A DNA stretch of 62,000 nucleotides from Mesostigma viride (Eukaryota > Streptophyta > Mesostigmatophyceae > Mesostigmatales > Mesostigmataceae): assembly GCA_009746045.1 (NCBI GenBank), contig RPFO01002275.1:1-62000 (forward strand), read 5' to 3'. Below are positions 8,500 to 17,289 of this stretch, one piece after another. The position numbers were made by a program, and so were the translations under genes. The notes beneath the pieces were generated by a model. It saw only the letters and a list, made by a program, of their open reading frames with translations, was not told the DNA's origin and did no database searches. Positions within the stretch are counted from its first letter, which is position 1; the number at the start of each line of letters is the position of its first letter.

Positions 8500-11400
8500 C
8501 TTGAGCCTGCACACATCCCTGAACCCTGGAGGGTGCCCCCAGGGGTGTGTAATGAAGCTGCTAGTGACAGCAGTGAGGGGCAGCCCCATGCTCTAGTGAA
8601 AGAGCCTATTGGACACGATGGGGCAAGCTTGGTTACCACAGAGAGTATGCCAGCTGTAGCTGCAGTGGTTACTCGCCAACGTGCCCGCCATGGCGGTGCT
8701 GAGCCTGAGGTAGGACCTGGTGATGTGGACCCAGGTGGATCTCAGAAGCATTCTGACCGTGCAGGACTGGCACAGGATGGTCAGGATGAGGATAGGGCTG
8801 GAGACAGTCTGACAGGCACGACCCTGGTGCCTCCTGTACATAAGGGATCTGTACATACCTTGAGTGCTAATAATGACAATAAAAGGTTTTCTCTCTTGTA
8901 TGACATTGCCTCAAGGTTGCATACCATGTTTGGCCATGCAGCTCAGTCTTTGCAAGTTGCTAGACGGCTGGGAGGAAGTGAGTTGTACTCCATCTGCCAA
9001 CAGGTTGCTCAAGCTTGCAAGTGCAGGCTAGTTGCTAGAAAGCCCAAGCAGTCTCATGCCAGGACTCCTATTTTGCAGCCAGGCCATGTGCAGGTAGATA
9101 TTCAGAGAATCAGGGGTTTGAAGCTGCTGGTGGCAGTGGACAGATATACCAAGTACAAGACCCTAGAGATCCTGCCTGACATGGAGAAGCCTACATTGAT
9201 TGCTGCTCTGAAGTTGACAAGGAGCAGGTACCCTGGGTTGGAGTTGTTGCAGTGTGACATTCAGTTTGAGTGCTGTGAGAACCTGCCAGAGTTTCCAGAG
9301 TTGCTGATTACACCCAGGGAGAGCCACGGCCAGCAAGGGGTGGTGGAGAGAGCCATCCAAGAGATCAAGACTGTGCTGCTGGTGGAGAGGATTCCAAGGA
9401 CGTCATCTGCCATTGTGACATCTGCATGGCTACGTTCTGTGGAGGACAGGCTGAACCTGAGGACTCCCATGTTCTTTGGTGACATTGCCATCAATCCTCT
9501 TATGCTGCATACCAGGATGCTGCCAGCTGATGCTGAGCAGGCATGGAAGGAGAAGCTAGAGGCCAAGTTCCTCAAGCTGAGGCAGAAAGACAAGGGCTGG
9601 AGTGTCCTAGAACCTAACGTTGGACAACAGGTTGTTGTGTGGAAGGAACCAAGCTTTCCAGGGAAACGTGGCAGCTGGCATGATGGGGTGGTGACCCGAG
9701 TAGAAGCCGCTGGCCATAAGTGCTGGGTGGCCATTGATGGCTCCCAAGCAGTGCACCGTCTGTCCTGGTCAAAGATCCGTCCCCGGGGAGGTAATCAAGG
9801 AGACCTCTTCCAGGTGCCCGCTGGTGTACAAGGCGGGGGTGACGTGGAGCTTCCTGATCAGGGTGCTACAGCTGTATCGAGCCCTCAGGGTGACCCTGGC
9901 CCGGCCCCTGGGGTACCTTCACATACGGTGGTTGGGCAAGCAGGCGGACAGGCTGCACCTCCGGAACGGCCCGACACCAGGCCTAGGGGTGTGCGTCTAT
10001 CAGATATTGTACAGGCTTTGCAAAGAGCCAAGAAGGAGCCTAAGGTGTCCAAGCTTGTCCAGTTGGATGAACCTGAGGTAGCTGCCATGGAGATAGATAC
10101 CAATGCACAGGTTTCTGTCATGGGACCTCAGCATACAGGAGAACTGCTGGTCGGAGAACCAAGTTGCCCCTGGGTGTCTGATTTCAGTGGTAGGACGCAT
10201 CTAAGGGTGTTGGGAGAGGTTACTGCCCCTGTCATGGGTGTGGATGTGACCTTCCTTGTCCTAGAGGACTATGATGGCCCTGTGATTTTGGGTCAGAATT
10301 TTCTGGGCAATCCTGGGATTTCTATCAGAGCTACAGCTCTGAGAAGAGATGGCTGGGGGATGATTCCCCTAGAAAATTTCAGGACAACATTTCCAGTCAG
10401 GTGCAGGGCCAAGCCGGTCAAGGGTGTAAAATGGGATGAAGGGGAGGTGCCCCCAGCGGCCAGTTTGGTGATTCCAGCTGTGTTGCACCCCAGCAGTATT
10501 GGCATAACTCACAGGAGCCTTGCTGCACACTCTCCTTTGACATATGACCAGCTGGTCCAAGAGATGAGCTCGCCTACTTTGTTTGAGGCTTGGAAGCTCG
10601 CCTTCTCCAAGGCATTGGAGGAGTGGTTGCAGTTTGAGTGTGCTGCACCAACAGACAGACGTCCCCCAGCATCAAGGAAGCTTGCTTTGAGATTTGTGCT
10701 GAAGAGGAAGGTTGTGGATGAGGTATCAGTGCCCCATGTCAGGCCTGTCCTGAATGAGTATCACGGCACGGGGAGTCTGCCAGGAGAGGAGCTATACACG
10801 CCAGGGATGCTACACGACACATGGAGAATTTTGCTATGTCTCTACGTGGGGTTGCTGAACAGGGGAGCAGCTATGTCATCAGTGCTGCTGGACTTCAAGA
10901 GGGCATTTTTAAAATCTGATCCAGAAGTGGCCAGGAGGGTGTGGAAGCAGGATGAGCCTTACTGTGTTGAGGTGCCTGCCATCTGGAAGCTGGAGCTGCA
11001 TCAACAATTCCTGGTTATTCTGAAGGGCCTGGAAGGACTCAGGTCGAGCCCAATCATCTGGAGACTCACGCTGCAGGAAGCTCTGATCAGTGAGTGTGGC
11101 TTGAGAGTGTCTTCAGTTGATCCCTGTTTGCTGCTGGCCCAATGGGAGGGTCTGCCAGTGTATGCTAGTTTGCATGGAGATGATCTGCATTTGCTAGCCC
11201 CCACGACCTGGCTGAAGAAGTTTATTCCTGTCATCAGTGGCAAGTTTTCACTGGGCAAGGAGCTGTGGCAGGAGCCCAACAAGCCTGTAGTGTTCTGTGG
11301 AATGCAGGCTACCCTGTTCAGGAGGGACGGGGAGTGGAGTATCAGGCTTCAGGCTGGAGGAGATTATAAACAGACCATTGTGAAGGCCTTGCCAGAGAAG

Positions 11401-12090
11401 ATCACCCAGGCTGCAGGACCTGAGTTGAGAGGCATGTGGGCCTGGTTTGCCAGCATCTGTGGTCCGTCTTTGATGGTCCATAGCAGAATGCCTGATGAGG
11501 TGCTTGAGGATGAGAAGCCTCGAGTCATAGCCCGGTTGGTGGAGAGTACCCCTGATCTGATTTTGTCTGGGATTGACTTTGCCCAGCCTATCACCTTGGA
11601 GATCTTTGTTGACAGTTCCATGGATGCTCGCCAGGTTACCAAGGTCAGGGGGAGATCTGCTGCTCTGTTTGCTTTTTATCAGAGCAGGGCAAGTTTGTTC
11701 AGCTGGTACAGCAGACTGCAGAAGAGGGTCTGTATCAGTTCAGATGTGGCAGAATGCAGGGCCATATGCGAGGGGATCCAGTCCAGCCTGTACATAAAGG
11801 AGTTAATGCTGGAGCTGGCTTCAGTTACCCCTTGGACCTTGCAGATGGAGACGTTGTTGCTAACAGACAGCATGGGTATGGTCCAGTTTGTTCACAAGCA
11901 GCTGGCCAGGAGCCGGGACCTGGATTATTTGTTGCTGAAGGAGTTGGCCAGTTTGGTTGACTTGAAGCATATCCCTGGCGAGGAGAACCCTGCTGATGCA
12001 TTGACAAAGCTGCCACACAAGGCCCCAGCCCAGTACAATGTACTGAGGAAGCTCATGAATGCTGACTGTCAAGTCGGTCTATCTGTCTAA
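8500..12090 (+). CDS. pol: Pol polyprotein, Copia-like RT, unusual order IN-PR-RT-RNase H
   Basis: An open frame of about 1,196 codons directly after the gag TGA. Numbering from the GTG at 8533, the integrase core shows D189 (VQVDI), D242 (LQCDI) and E272 (GVVERA). A basic SH3-like tail ending in SKIRPRG follows. Residues about 510-600 look like a retropepsin: EIDTNAQVSVMG with D522, then VILGQNFLGNPGISI. The usual DT/SG is DTN here. Reverse transcriptase motifs are LLDFKRAFL (D787), GLRSSPIIW and LHGDDLHLL (D883, D884). RNase H has D1027, E1074 (DVAECRAI), D1112 (LTDSMG) and a HIPGEENPADALTK end. The RT and RNase H are Copia-type. Normal Copia order is PR-IN-RT-RH, so a protease between IN and RT is odd. 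No internal stop, so this copy could still be active. Confidence 0.9.
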   Translation, partial: LEPAHIPEPWRVPPGVCNEAASDSSEGQPHALVKEPIGHDGASLVTTESMPAVAAVVTRQRARHGGAEPEVGPGDVDPGGSQKHSDRAGLAQDGQDEDRAGDSLTGTTLVPPVHKGSVHTLSANNDNKRFSLLYDIASRLHTMFGHAAQSLQVARRLGGSELYSICQQVAQACKCRLVARKPKQSHARTPILQPGHVQVDIQRIRGLKLLVAVDRYTKYKTLEILPDMEKPTLIAALKLTRSRYPGLELLQCDIQFECCENLPEFPELLITPRESHGQQGVVERAIQEIKTVLLVERIPRTSSAIVTSAWLRSVEDRLNLRTPMFFGDIAINPLMLHTRMLPADAEQAWKEKLEAKFLKLRQKDKGWSVLEPNVGQQVVVWKEPSFPGKRGSWHDGVVTRVEAAGHKCWVAIDGSQAVHRLSWSKIRPRGGNQGDLFQVPAGVQGGGDVELPDQGATAVSSPQGDPGPAPGVPSHTVVGQAGGQAAPPERPDTRPRGVRLSDIVQALQRAKKEPKVSKLVQLDEPEVAAMEIDTNAQVSVMGPQHTGELLVGEPSCPWVSDFSGRTHLRVLGEVTAPVMGVDVTFLVLEDYDGPVILGQNFLGNPGISIRATALRRDGWGMIPLENFRTTFPVRCRAKPVKGVKWDEGEVPPAASLVIPAVLHPSSIGITHRSLAAHSPLTYDQLVQEMSSPTLFEAWKLAFSKALEEWLQFECAAPTDRRPPASRKLALRFVLKRKVVDEVSVPHVRPVLNEYHGTGSLPGEELYTPGMLHDTWRILLCLYVGLLNRGAAMSSVLLDFKRAFLKSDPEVARRVWKQDEPYCVEVPAIWKLELHQQFLVILKGLEGLRSSPIIWRLTLQEALISECGLRVSSVDPCLLLAQWEGLPVYASLHGDDLHLLAPTTWLKKFIPVISGKFSLGKELWQEPNKPVVFCGMQATLFRRDGEWSIRLQAGGDYKQTIVKALPEKITQAAGPELRGMWAWFASICGPSLMVHSRMPDEVLEDEKPRVIARLVESTPDLILSGIDFAQPITLEIFVDSSMDARQVTKVRGRSAALFAFYQSRASLFSWYSRLQKRVCISSDVAECRAICEGIQSSLYIKELMLELASVTPWTLQMETLLLTDSMGMVQFVHKQLARSRDLDYLLLKELASLVDLKHIPGEENPADALTKLPHKAPAQYNVLRKLMNADCQVGLSV

Positions 12091-12840
12091 AAGCTGAGAG
12101 CTGGGTGCTTAAGTCTCTGGATATCAGGCTGGGAGCTTGATTGTACATAATCCTGAGCACACCTTGAGGGGTGAGACATGTCTCTGGTGTGGGAATGTCT
12201 GACATTGTCTCTGATGGAGAGATGTCTATCTGGGGTTTTCATCTCAGTCTGAGGTTTCCCCAGATCTGTGGTTTGTGGGCGGGGTTCGATTCCCTGGTGC
12301 CGTCTTAAGGCGGAGTTTCACGGACTGGCTGACCCATCCACCATGCTGGTGAGGTGGCGACAGGTCCCCTGATTTTCCACGGTTGGAACGAGTATGGGAG
12401 CTTGTGTTTTGCATGTGCTTCGCGTAGATGTTGTGTCTGGTTCGATAAGGGGCAGCAGACCGGCGCCGACTCCCGTCTGGGGGTCAGCAATGTTTTCTGA
12501 TGAGCTGTTGTGGGTGATCTGTGGGGTTTCGCCTAAGGTCCTGAAGGTTGTACATACTTCTCAAGTTCTTAGCTGAACACCTATGGGCTGCCACAGTTGG
12601 CCAACCTCTTGTACATGGGTAACACAACGAGCCTCCCGTGAAGGGATAGGGACTCATTGTAATTTGTTTGTGCTCCTGAGCCAGTATGGGTGCTATGTAC
12701 ATATAATAAGGAATCCAAGCTGACTGTCATGCCCAGCGGGTTGTGACTTGTAGTCTGGGGAGGATATCCAGTACCCATTGTGTGTGTTTGTATGTAGACT
12801 TGTGTGAGCTGCTACAGCTCAAGAAAAGAAAGGATTGGAG
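12091..12840 (+). other. Noncoding 3' region of copy A with polypurine tract
   Basis: About 750 bp between the pol stop and the LTR, conserved in copy B at 49528-50276. An exact Pol III B-box string GGTTCGATTCC lies at 12283-12293 but no matching A box or cloverleaf is seen. The purine run AAGAAAAGAAAGGATTGGAG just before 12841 is a good polypurine tract for plus-strand priming. Confidence 0.65.
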
Positions 12841-13538
12841 TTAACGCCAAGCGCATTGGCGTGATCCTGATTCGGCATATCTCTGCGATTCCAGCGGCAC
12901 CGGAACGAGTTCATTCCGACAAGTATCAAGAAAGTTATGGCGTTCCGACTTCCCGGTCGCGCGCGAGCGCGAGCCGGCTGTTCTTCTAAGTCGGACGTGA
13001 ATATTTGCCGACGACATATGGGGTCGACAGTAATTCCTGGGCTGACAGGAATTAGGTGCTGTACCTACGACGGTATTGGATTAATACGTCGTACGCAGGA
13101 AATAGGAACCTTAACCTGTGGTCTGTTGGTACCGCAGGCTTAGTCCTGGACTTCTAGGTGCAGATGCAATAGTCACTGTGGACTGTGCTCTGTGGTCACT
13201 GTGCCTGTATGGCAGACCTACTGTATAGGAGTGGGCGCTGTACAGGTAGTGAATACTGTACCGGGGGTGTTATTACTGAGCAGGCCTCCTAGGCTGCTCA
13301 GGACTAGCAAGCACAGTGCACAAGTATATAAACAATAGGCCAGTGCCAAATGGGCATCTAGCTCTTGCGAGCCCGCCTCACGTGTTGTGCCTTGACTTGG
13401 CAAGCGCGTGTACAAGCCTCAAGTGTGTGAGCGCTGTAAACATTATCCGATTTTAACAAAGCTCCGTTTCCAACCATATTCACACATTGCTGCATTGCAA
13501 CCATATCCTTCACATTGCGTGTGATAAGAACGTTTAAC
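12841..13538 (+). repeat. Candidate 3' LTR of copy A
   Basis: About 698 bp from TTAACGCC after the polypurine tract to CGTTTAAC, where similarity with the B/C junction LTR stops. The ends TTAACG and CGTTAA are inverted repeats of each other but are not the canonical TG...CA, so the 5' boundary is tentative. A TATA box (TATATAA) at 13325-13331 would place transcription start near 13350. Confidence 0.6.
13325..13331 (+). promoter_or_regulatory. TATA box inside the LTR
   Basis: TATATAA lies about 210 bp before the LTR end and is kept in the B/C LTR at 50762-50768. The position fits a U3 promoter. Confidence 0.5.
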
Positions 13539-13679
13539 TATGCATGTCCTCTGCACATGCGGAGACGCCAATTCATCAGTTTAAATTTTGTATTCAACTC
13601 GTGACACGCCAATTAATTAATAAGCTAGTTAAGGAATTAATTAATTTTGTGCACATTAATTAATTAATTAATAGACACG

Positions 13680-13796
13680 TGCTCCGTGACTCCGCGACGC
13701 GAGCACGAGTTTATTTAATTAATTTTAATTTGCTGCTGGAATACATTAATGAATTATATAATTAAACTCGTGCTCGCGTCGCGGAGTCACGGAGCA
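13680..13796. repeat. Perfect 34-bp inverted repeat beside the GATG array
   Basis: Arm 1 (13680-13713) and arm 2 (13763-13796) are exact reverse complements: TGCTCCGTGACTCCGCGACG followed by CGAGCACGAGTTTA. The 49-bp AT-rich loop is rich in TTAATT. The tetranucleotide array starts 9 bp after arm 2. The core GAGCACGAGTTTAA recurs as an inverted pair at 24551-24853. Confidence 0.95.
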
Positions 13797-13804
13797 TTAA
13801 CCCC

Positions 13805-14605
13805 GATGGATGGATGGATGGATGGATGGATGGATGGATGGATGGATGGATGGATGGATGGATGGATGGATGGATGGATGGATGGATGGATGGATGGATG
13901 GATGGATGGATGGATGGATGGATGGATGGATGGATGGATGGATGGATGGATGGATGGATGGATGGATGGATGGATGGATGGATGGATGGATGGATGGATG
14001 GATGGATGGATGGATGGATGGATGGATGGATGGATGGATGGATGGATGGATGGATGGATGGATGGATGGATGGATGGATGGATGGATGGATGGATGGATG
14101 GCCGGATGGATGGATGGATGGATGGATGGATGGATGGATGGATGGATGGATGGATGGATGGATGGATGGATGGATGGATGGATGGATGGATGGATGGATG
14201 GATGGATGGATGGATGGATGGATGGATGGATGGATGGATGGATGGATGGATGGATGGATGGATGGATGGATGGATGGATGGATGGATGGATGGATGGATG
14301 GATGGATGGATGGATGGATGGATGGATGGATGGATGGATGGATGGATGGATGGATGGATGGATGGATGGATGGATGGATGGATGGATGGATGGATGGATG
14401 GATGGATGGATGGATGGATGGATGGATGGATGGATGGATGGATGGATGGATGGATGGATGGATGGATGGATGGATGGATGGATGGATGGATGGATGGATG
14501 GATGGATGGATGGATGGATGGATGGATGGATGGATGGATGGATGGATGGATGGATGGATGGATGGATGGATGGATGGATGGATGGATGGATGGGTGGATG
14601 GATGG
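13805..14605. repeat. 800-bp nearly pure (GATG)n array
   Basis: About 200 tetranucleotide units with only two visible interruptions, GGCC near 14100 and GGGT near 14592. Because 4 and 3 share no factor, every frame on both strands is open, giving Met-Asp-Gly-Trp or His-Pro-Ser-Ile translations that are not genes. Such purity suggests recent expansion or assembly collapse. Confidence 0.97.
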
Positions 14606-15683
14606 GGACACGCAATCCTACCGGTCAAAGCTATCTACAACATGAAGCCAACACTGTTGTATCTAAGCTCTCTACCCTAGGGGTCCTGTCTAGCGTGCTT
14701 CCTGGAATACATGGAGGTGCGTGTGCACTTGTGCACCCAGATCGAGTAGGTGGCAGTTTACACCCATCACCAACAGGTTGTATCACATAATGTAGTAAAA
14801 ACCCTATTAACTGGGACATGGACGCATGGTGATCCAACGCCATATTTGAAGTGAGACAACTAATATGCCCCTAGTCAGCTGCACATGTGTTACATGATTT
14901 CATGTTATTAATTCCTATATTTGTAACACGTACCTTTCGAACATAACAAATTAATTCATGGAATAGTATCGTGTGGCCGTTGTGGGGTCGCGGACAACTT
15001 CTTTTCCCCAACAAAGATAGTGGATGTCTCCCCAAGACGGTGCTATGTACATGTAGGTCCACTACTATATAGCCTAAAAACAGCGGCCCAGACTTAATTA
15101 GTAACTCGCTCCTGCTGGGGCCCTCGTGGAGCAAAATAACCCTAAGAATTATAGTTGTCTCACTTAATATAATGCTAGCTACCATGATATCCTTGATGGC
15201 TATACACAACAACAGGGGAACTGATACACCCGTCCTTCTTTCAGTATAAAGGATCTAGTCAGGTCACAGGTGCCATCTGAAATGCTCAGTAGCACCACCT
15301 GGCATCTATACAGTGTGGGTGCAATGCATTTAAAACAGTCCCAAGGTCAGCAGATGCATAGGGGATGCAATCACACCAGGCTGTCTCCTTGACACCATGC
15401 AGGGTCATCCTTACCCTGGGTAGTAAAACATATTATCATAGGCGTGGAGCCTTCTTGACAAAGCTGCATGGGCATTAATGCAATGTGGGCAACAAGTGTG
15501 CTCGATCCATGTGGGCCTTGTTCATCATGCATTCGTCCAGGAATACATCTCTCACTCCATACATGTGTCCAGGATTCAAGTTTTGGACCAATGCTCCTGT
15601 CAGGCCATGACAGGATGAAACTGGAGCTGCAGCTATTGAGACAAAGCCGGGAACCCCAGGATACATGCGTGCATGGTGAACAC
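14606..15683. other. Intergenic region with a diverged dispersed repeat
   Basis: About 14850-15120 resembles 1131-1275 and 24567-24790: ATATGCCCCT...TCAG...ATGTG.TAC and later TAAAAA.A..GGCCCAG..TTAATTAG. No gene is recognised. Confidence 0.45.
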
Positions 15684-16973
15684 CTAAAGAGGGTGTGCCT
15701 CAGCCACAATATACATGCAGGCTAGCGTGTCCTTGGCCCTGTCGCCAATTGCACCTTCCAAGGGCACGGTGTTCCTGGGGTGAACTAAACTGTCCACTTC
15801 ACGCCACGCCGCAGCCCTGCCAGCGCGCCGTAGGAGCTGCCAGTGCTTCTCCTGTTTATACACGAGGACGGCGCAGAGCCACGCAGTCACCTCGTACCTT
15901 TTACGCTCTTCGCCCCCCACCGTGATGCGTACCACGATCTCTTCCGGCAGTTGGTGCGCAGTCTCTGCCGGCAGAGTCTCCATGAAGAAGTCCATGACCG
16001 GGATCATGGTCGGGACAGTCTTGAAGACTCGTACAGAGCGTTCATGGAAACCCGCGCACCCAGGGGTGCACAACGTCTTACCGTTGGTGCCGCACCCTTG
16101 GGTCAGCGCCATCTGGATGGCCTCGACGATGGAGTGTCCAGCATTGCGTCGCGATGGCGTGCACTTCATGTGGCAGTCGATAGGAAGCTTCACGAGCAGC
16201 TCCTCCGTGGGGCGACATGTGTGGCCTACTTCGCGGAGGTCGCACCCCTGCAGATGCCACATCACAGTCGTCAAGCAGCGGGCAGCACCCAGGAATTTGC
16301 CCACAGGCAACTGCGCTGCATCAGCGCATCCTTTGTGCACCCTCTTCTGCCACTTCTCGTAATTCTTGCGCGGCTCTGTATCGATAGCGATAAACCACCG
16401 GATGATGCACGTGCCCAGCTCGCATCGCTGGGGGTCATGGGCGCGACCCCTCGCTCGACCCGTGAGAAGCTGTGCTAGCCCGACCCCGCCACCAGACACC
16501 ACCGCAGCTCCCGCGTTGGCAAACTCGATGGCAGCGTCTGGGGCACAGCTGTTTTTCCCCCATGCCCCCGTGTGCTCCCGGCCAGCCTTCACCCTGTGCT
16601 CACCGTGCTTTCTCAACAGTTCCGCACTCTCCGTGCAGTGCCTGCAGTCCTCGTCGGGACCAGGACACTCAGGCGGAAATGCCGGGTCAGTGGTGCGATC
16701 GATCTCCACAGGGCTGGCAGTCCCTGCATCATCATCATCATCATCCCGAGCAAGGTCGACGGGAAGATCGGCGCAGTCTCCCGCCTTCACCCCCGCTGCC
16801 TTCTCACTCGACTGTGGCCCTGGCGGCTTCCCCACCGTCCCCTCTGCCGCCGCACTCGCCTGAGGATCGACCACCACCACTACCTTCATCGCCGCCTCCG
16901 CTCTCTGCCTCGCACCACGCTTCCCCTTCTGCAGCGCCTCCGCCTTCCCCCCCGTCTCCCCCTCCGCCGCCAT
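15684..16973 (-). CDS. Predicted USP-like cysteine peptidase
   Basis: A 429-aa reading frame. Residues 1-90 are Ala/Gly/Lys-rich and acidic (DDDDDD at 77-82). A CPGPDEDCRHC cluster at 103-113 may bind zinc. GKNSCAPDAAIEF at 139-151 resembles the Cys box of papain-fold ubiquitin peptidases (C143). LCTPGC at 301-306 resembles their zinc finger. RYEVTAWLCAVLVYKQEKHW and then WREVDS match the His/Asp end of USP domains (H377, D394). So Cys, His and Asp can be placed in the right order, which argues for a complete, diverged enzyme. The first residues (MAAEGETGGKAEA) equal the peptide coded by the 74-bp minisatellite upstream, so the true N-terminus may lie in that array. Substrate and partner are unknown. 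The call rests on motif spacing; a transposon passenger is possible. Confidence 0.45.
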   Translation of the reverse strand: MAAEGETGGKAEALQKGKRGARQRAEAAMKVVVVVDPQASAAAEGTVGKPPGPQSSEKAAGVKAGDCADLPVDLARDDDDDDAGTASPVEIDRTTDPAFPPECPGPDEDCRHCTESAELLRKHGEHRVKAGREHTGAWGKNSCAPDAAIEFANAGAAVVSGGGVGLAQLLTGRARGRAHDPQRCELGTCIIRWFIAIDTEPRKNYEKWQKRVHKGCADAAQLPVGKFLGAARCLTTVMWHLQGCDLREVGHTCRPTEELLVKLPIDCHMKCTPSRRNAGHSIVEAIQMALTQGCGTNGKTLCTPGCAGFHERSVRVFKTVPTMIPVMDFFMETLPAETAHQLPEEIVVRITVGGEERKRYEVTAWLCAVLVYKQEKHWQLLRRAGRAAAWREVDSLVHPRNTVPLEGAIGDRAKDTLACMYIVAEAHPL

Positions 16974-17289
16974 CCTCTCTGGAACTCCCTCGTCCCCCCC
17001 GTACCCGCCGCCTCCGCCTTGCCCCCCGTCCCCACCTCCACACCCCTCGAGTCTGGATCTCCGTCCTTCCCCCCCGTGTTCGACGTCTCCGCAGCCTGCT
17101 GTGCAGCCCGCCTCCTCCTCGTCTGCGGCCCTGGCGACGCCACTACCTCCTTCGCCGCCGGCGTCGATCCCTGACTTTCAGCCACCTTCCTCTTCCTCTT
17201 TTTTGGCTTCCCAATGACCGTGCCGCGGTCCTCCTCATCGGTGGAGGACCCTACCTCAACCACCTCCACGTACCCCCTCCCCGCCGCCT

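Larger units (their letters stand above)
7914..13538 (+). mobile_element. Copia-like LTR retrotransposon, copy A, 5' truncated
   Basis: Homology with copy C begins at about 7914 inside gag, so the 5' LTR, the leader ORF and the gag N-terminus are missing. The rest runs through gag, a full pol, about 750 bp of noncoding 3' sequence, a polypurine tract at about 12821-12840 and a candidate 3' LTR. Copies B and C are near identical over the shared parts, suggesting a young family. The break abuts the GGTTACC cluster, which looks more like local rearrangement than normal integration. No target duplication can be tested without the 5' end. Confidence 0.85.

Noticed and set aside
12240-12330. tRNA gene around GGTTCGATTCC
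   Set aside because: Only a B-box string; no acceptor stem, D arm or A box could be paired.
13749-14790. Long frames on both strands reading MDGWMDGW or HPSIHPSI
   Set aside because: A stop-free tetranucleotide repeat opens every frame; there is no flanking protein-like sequence.
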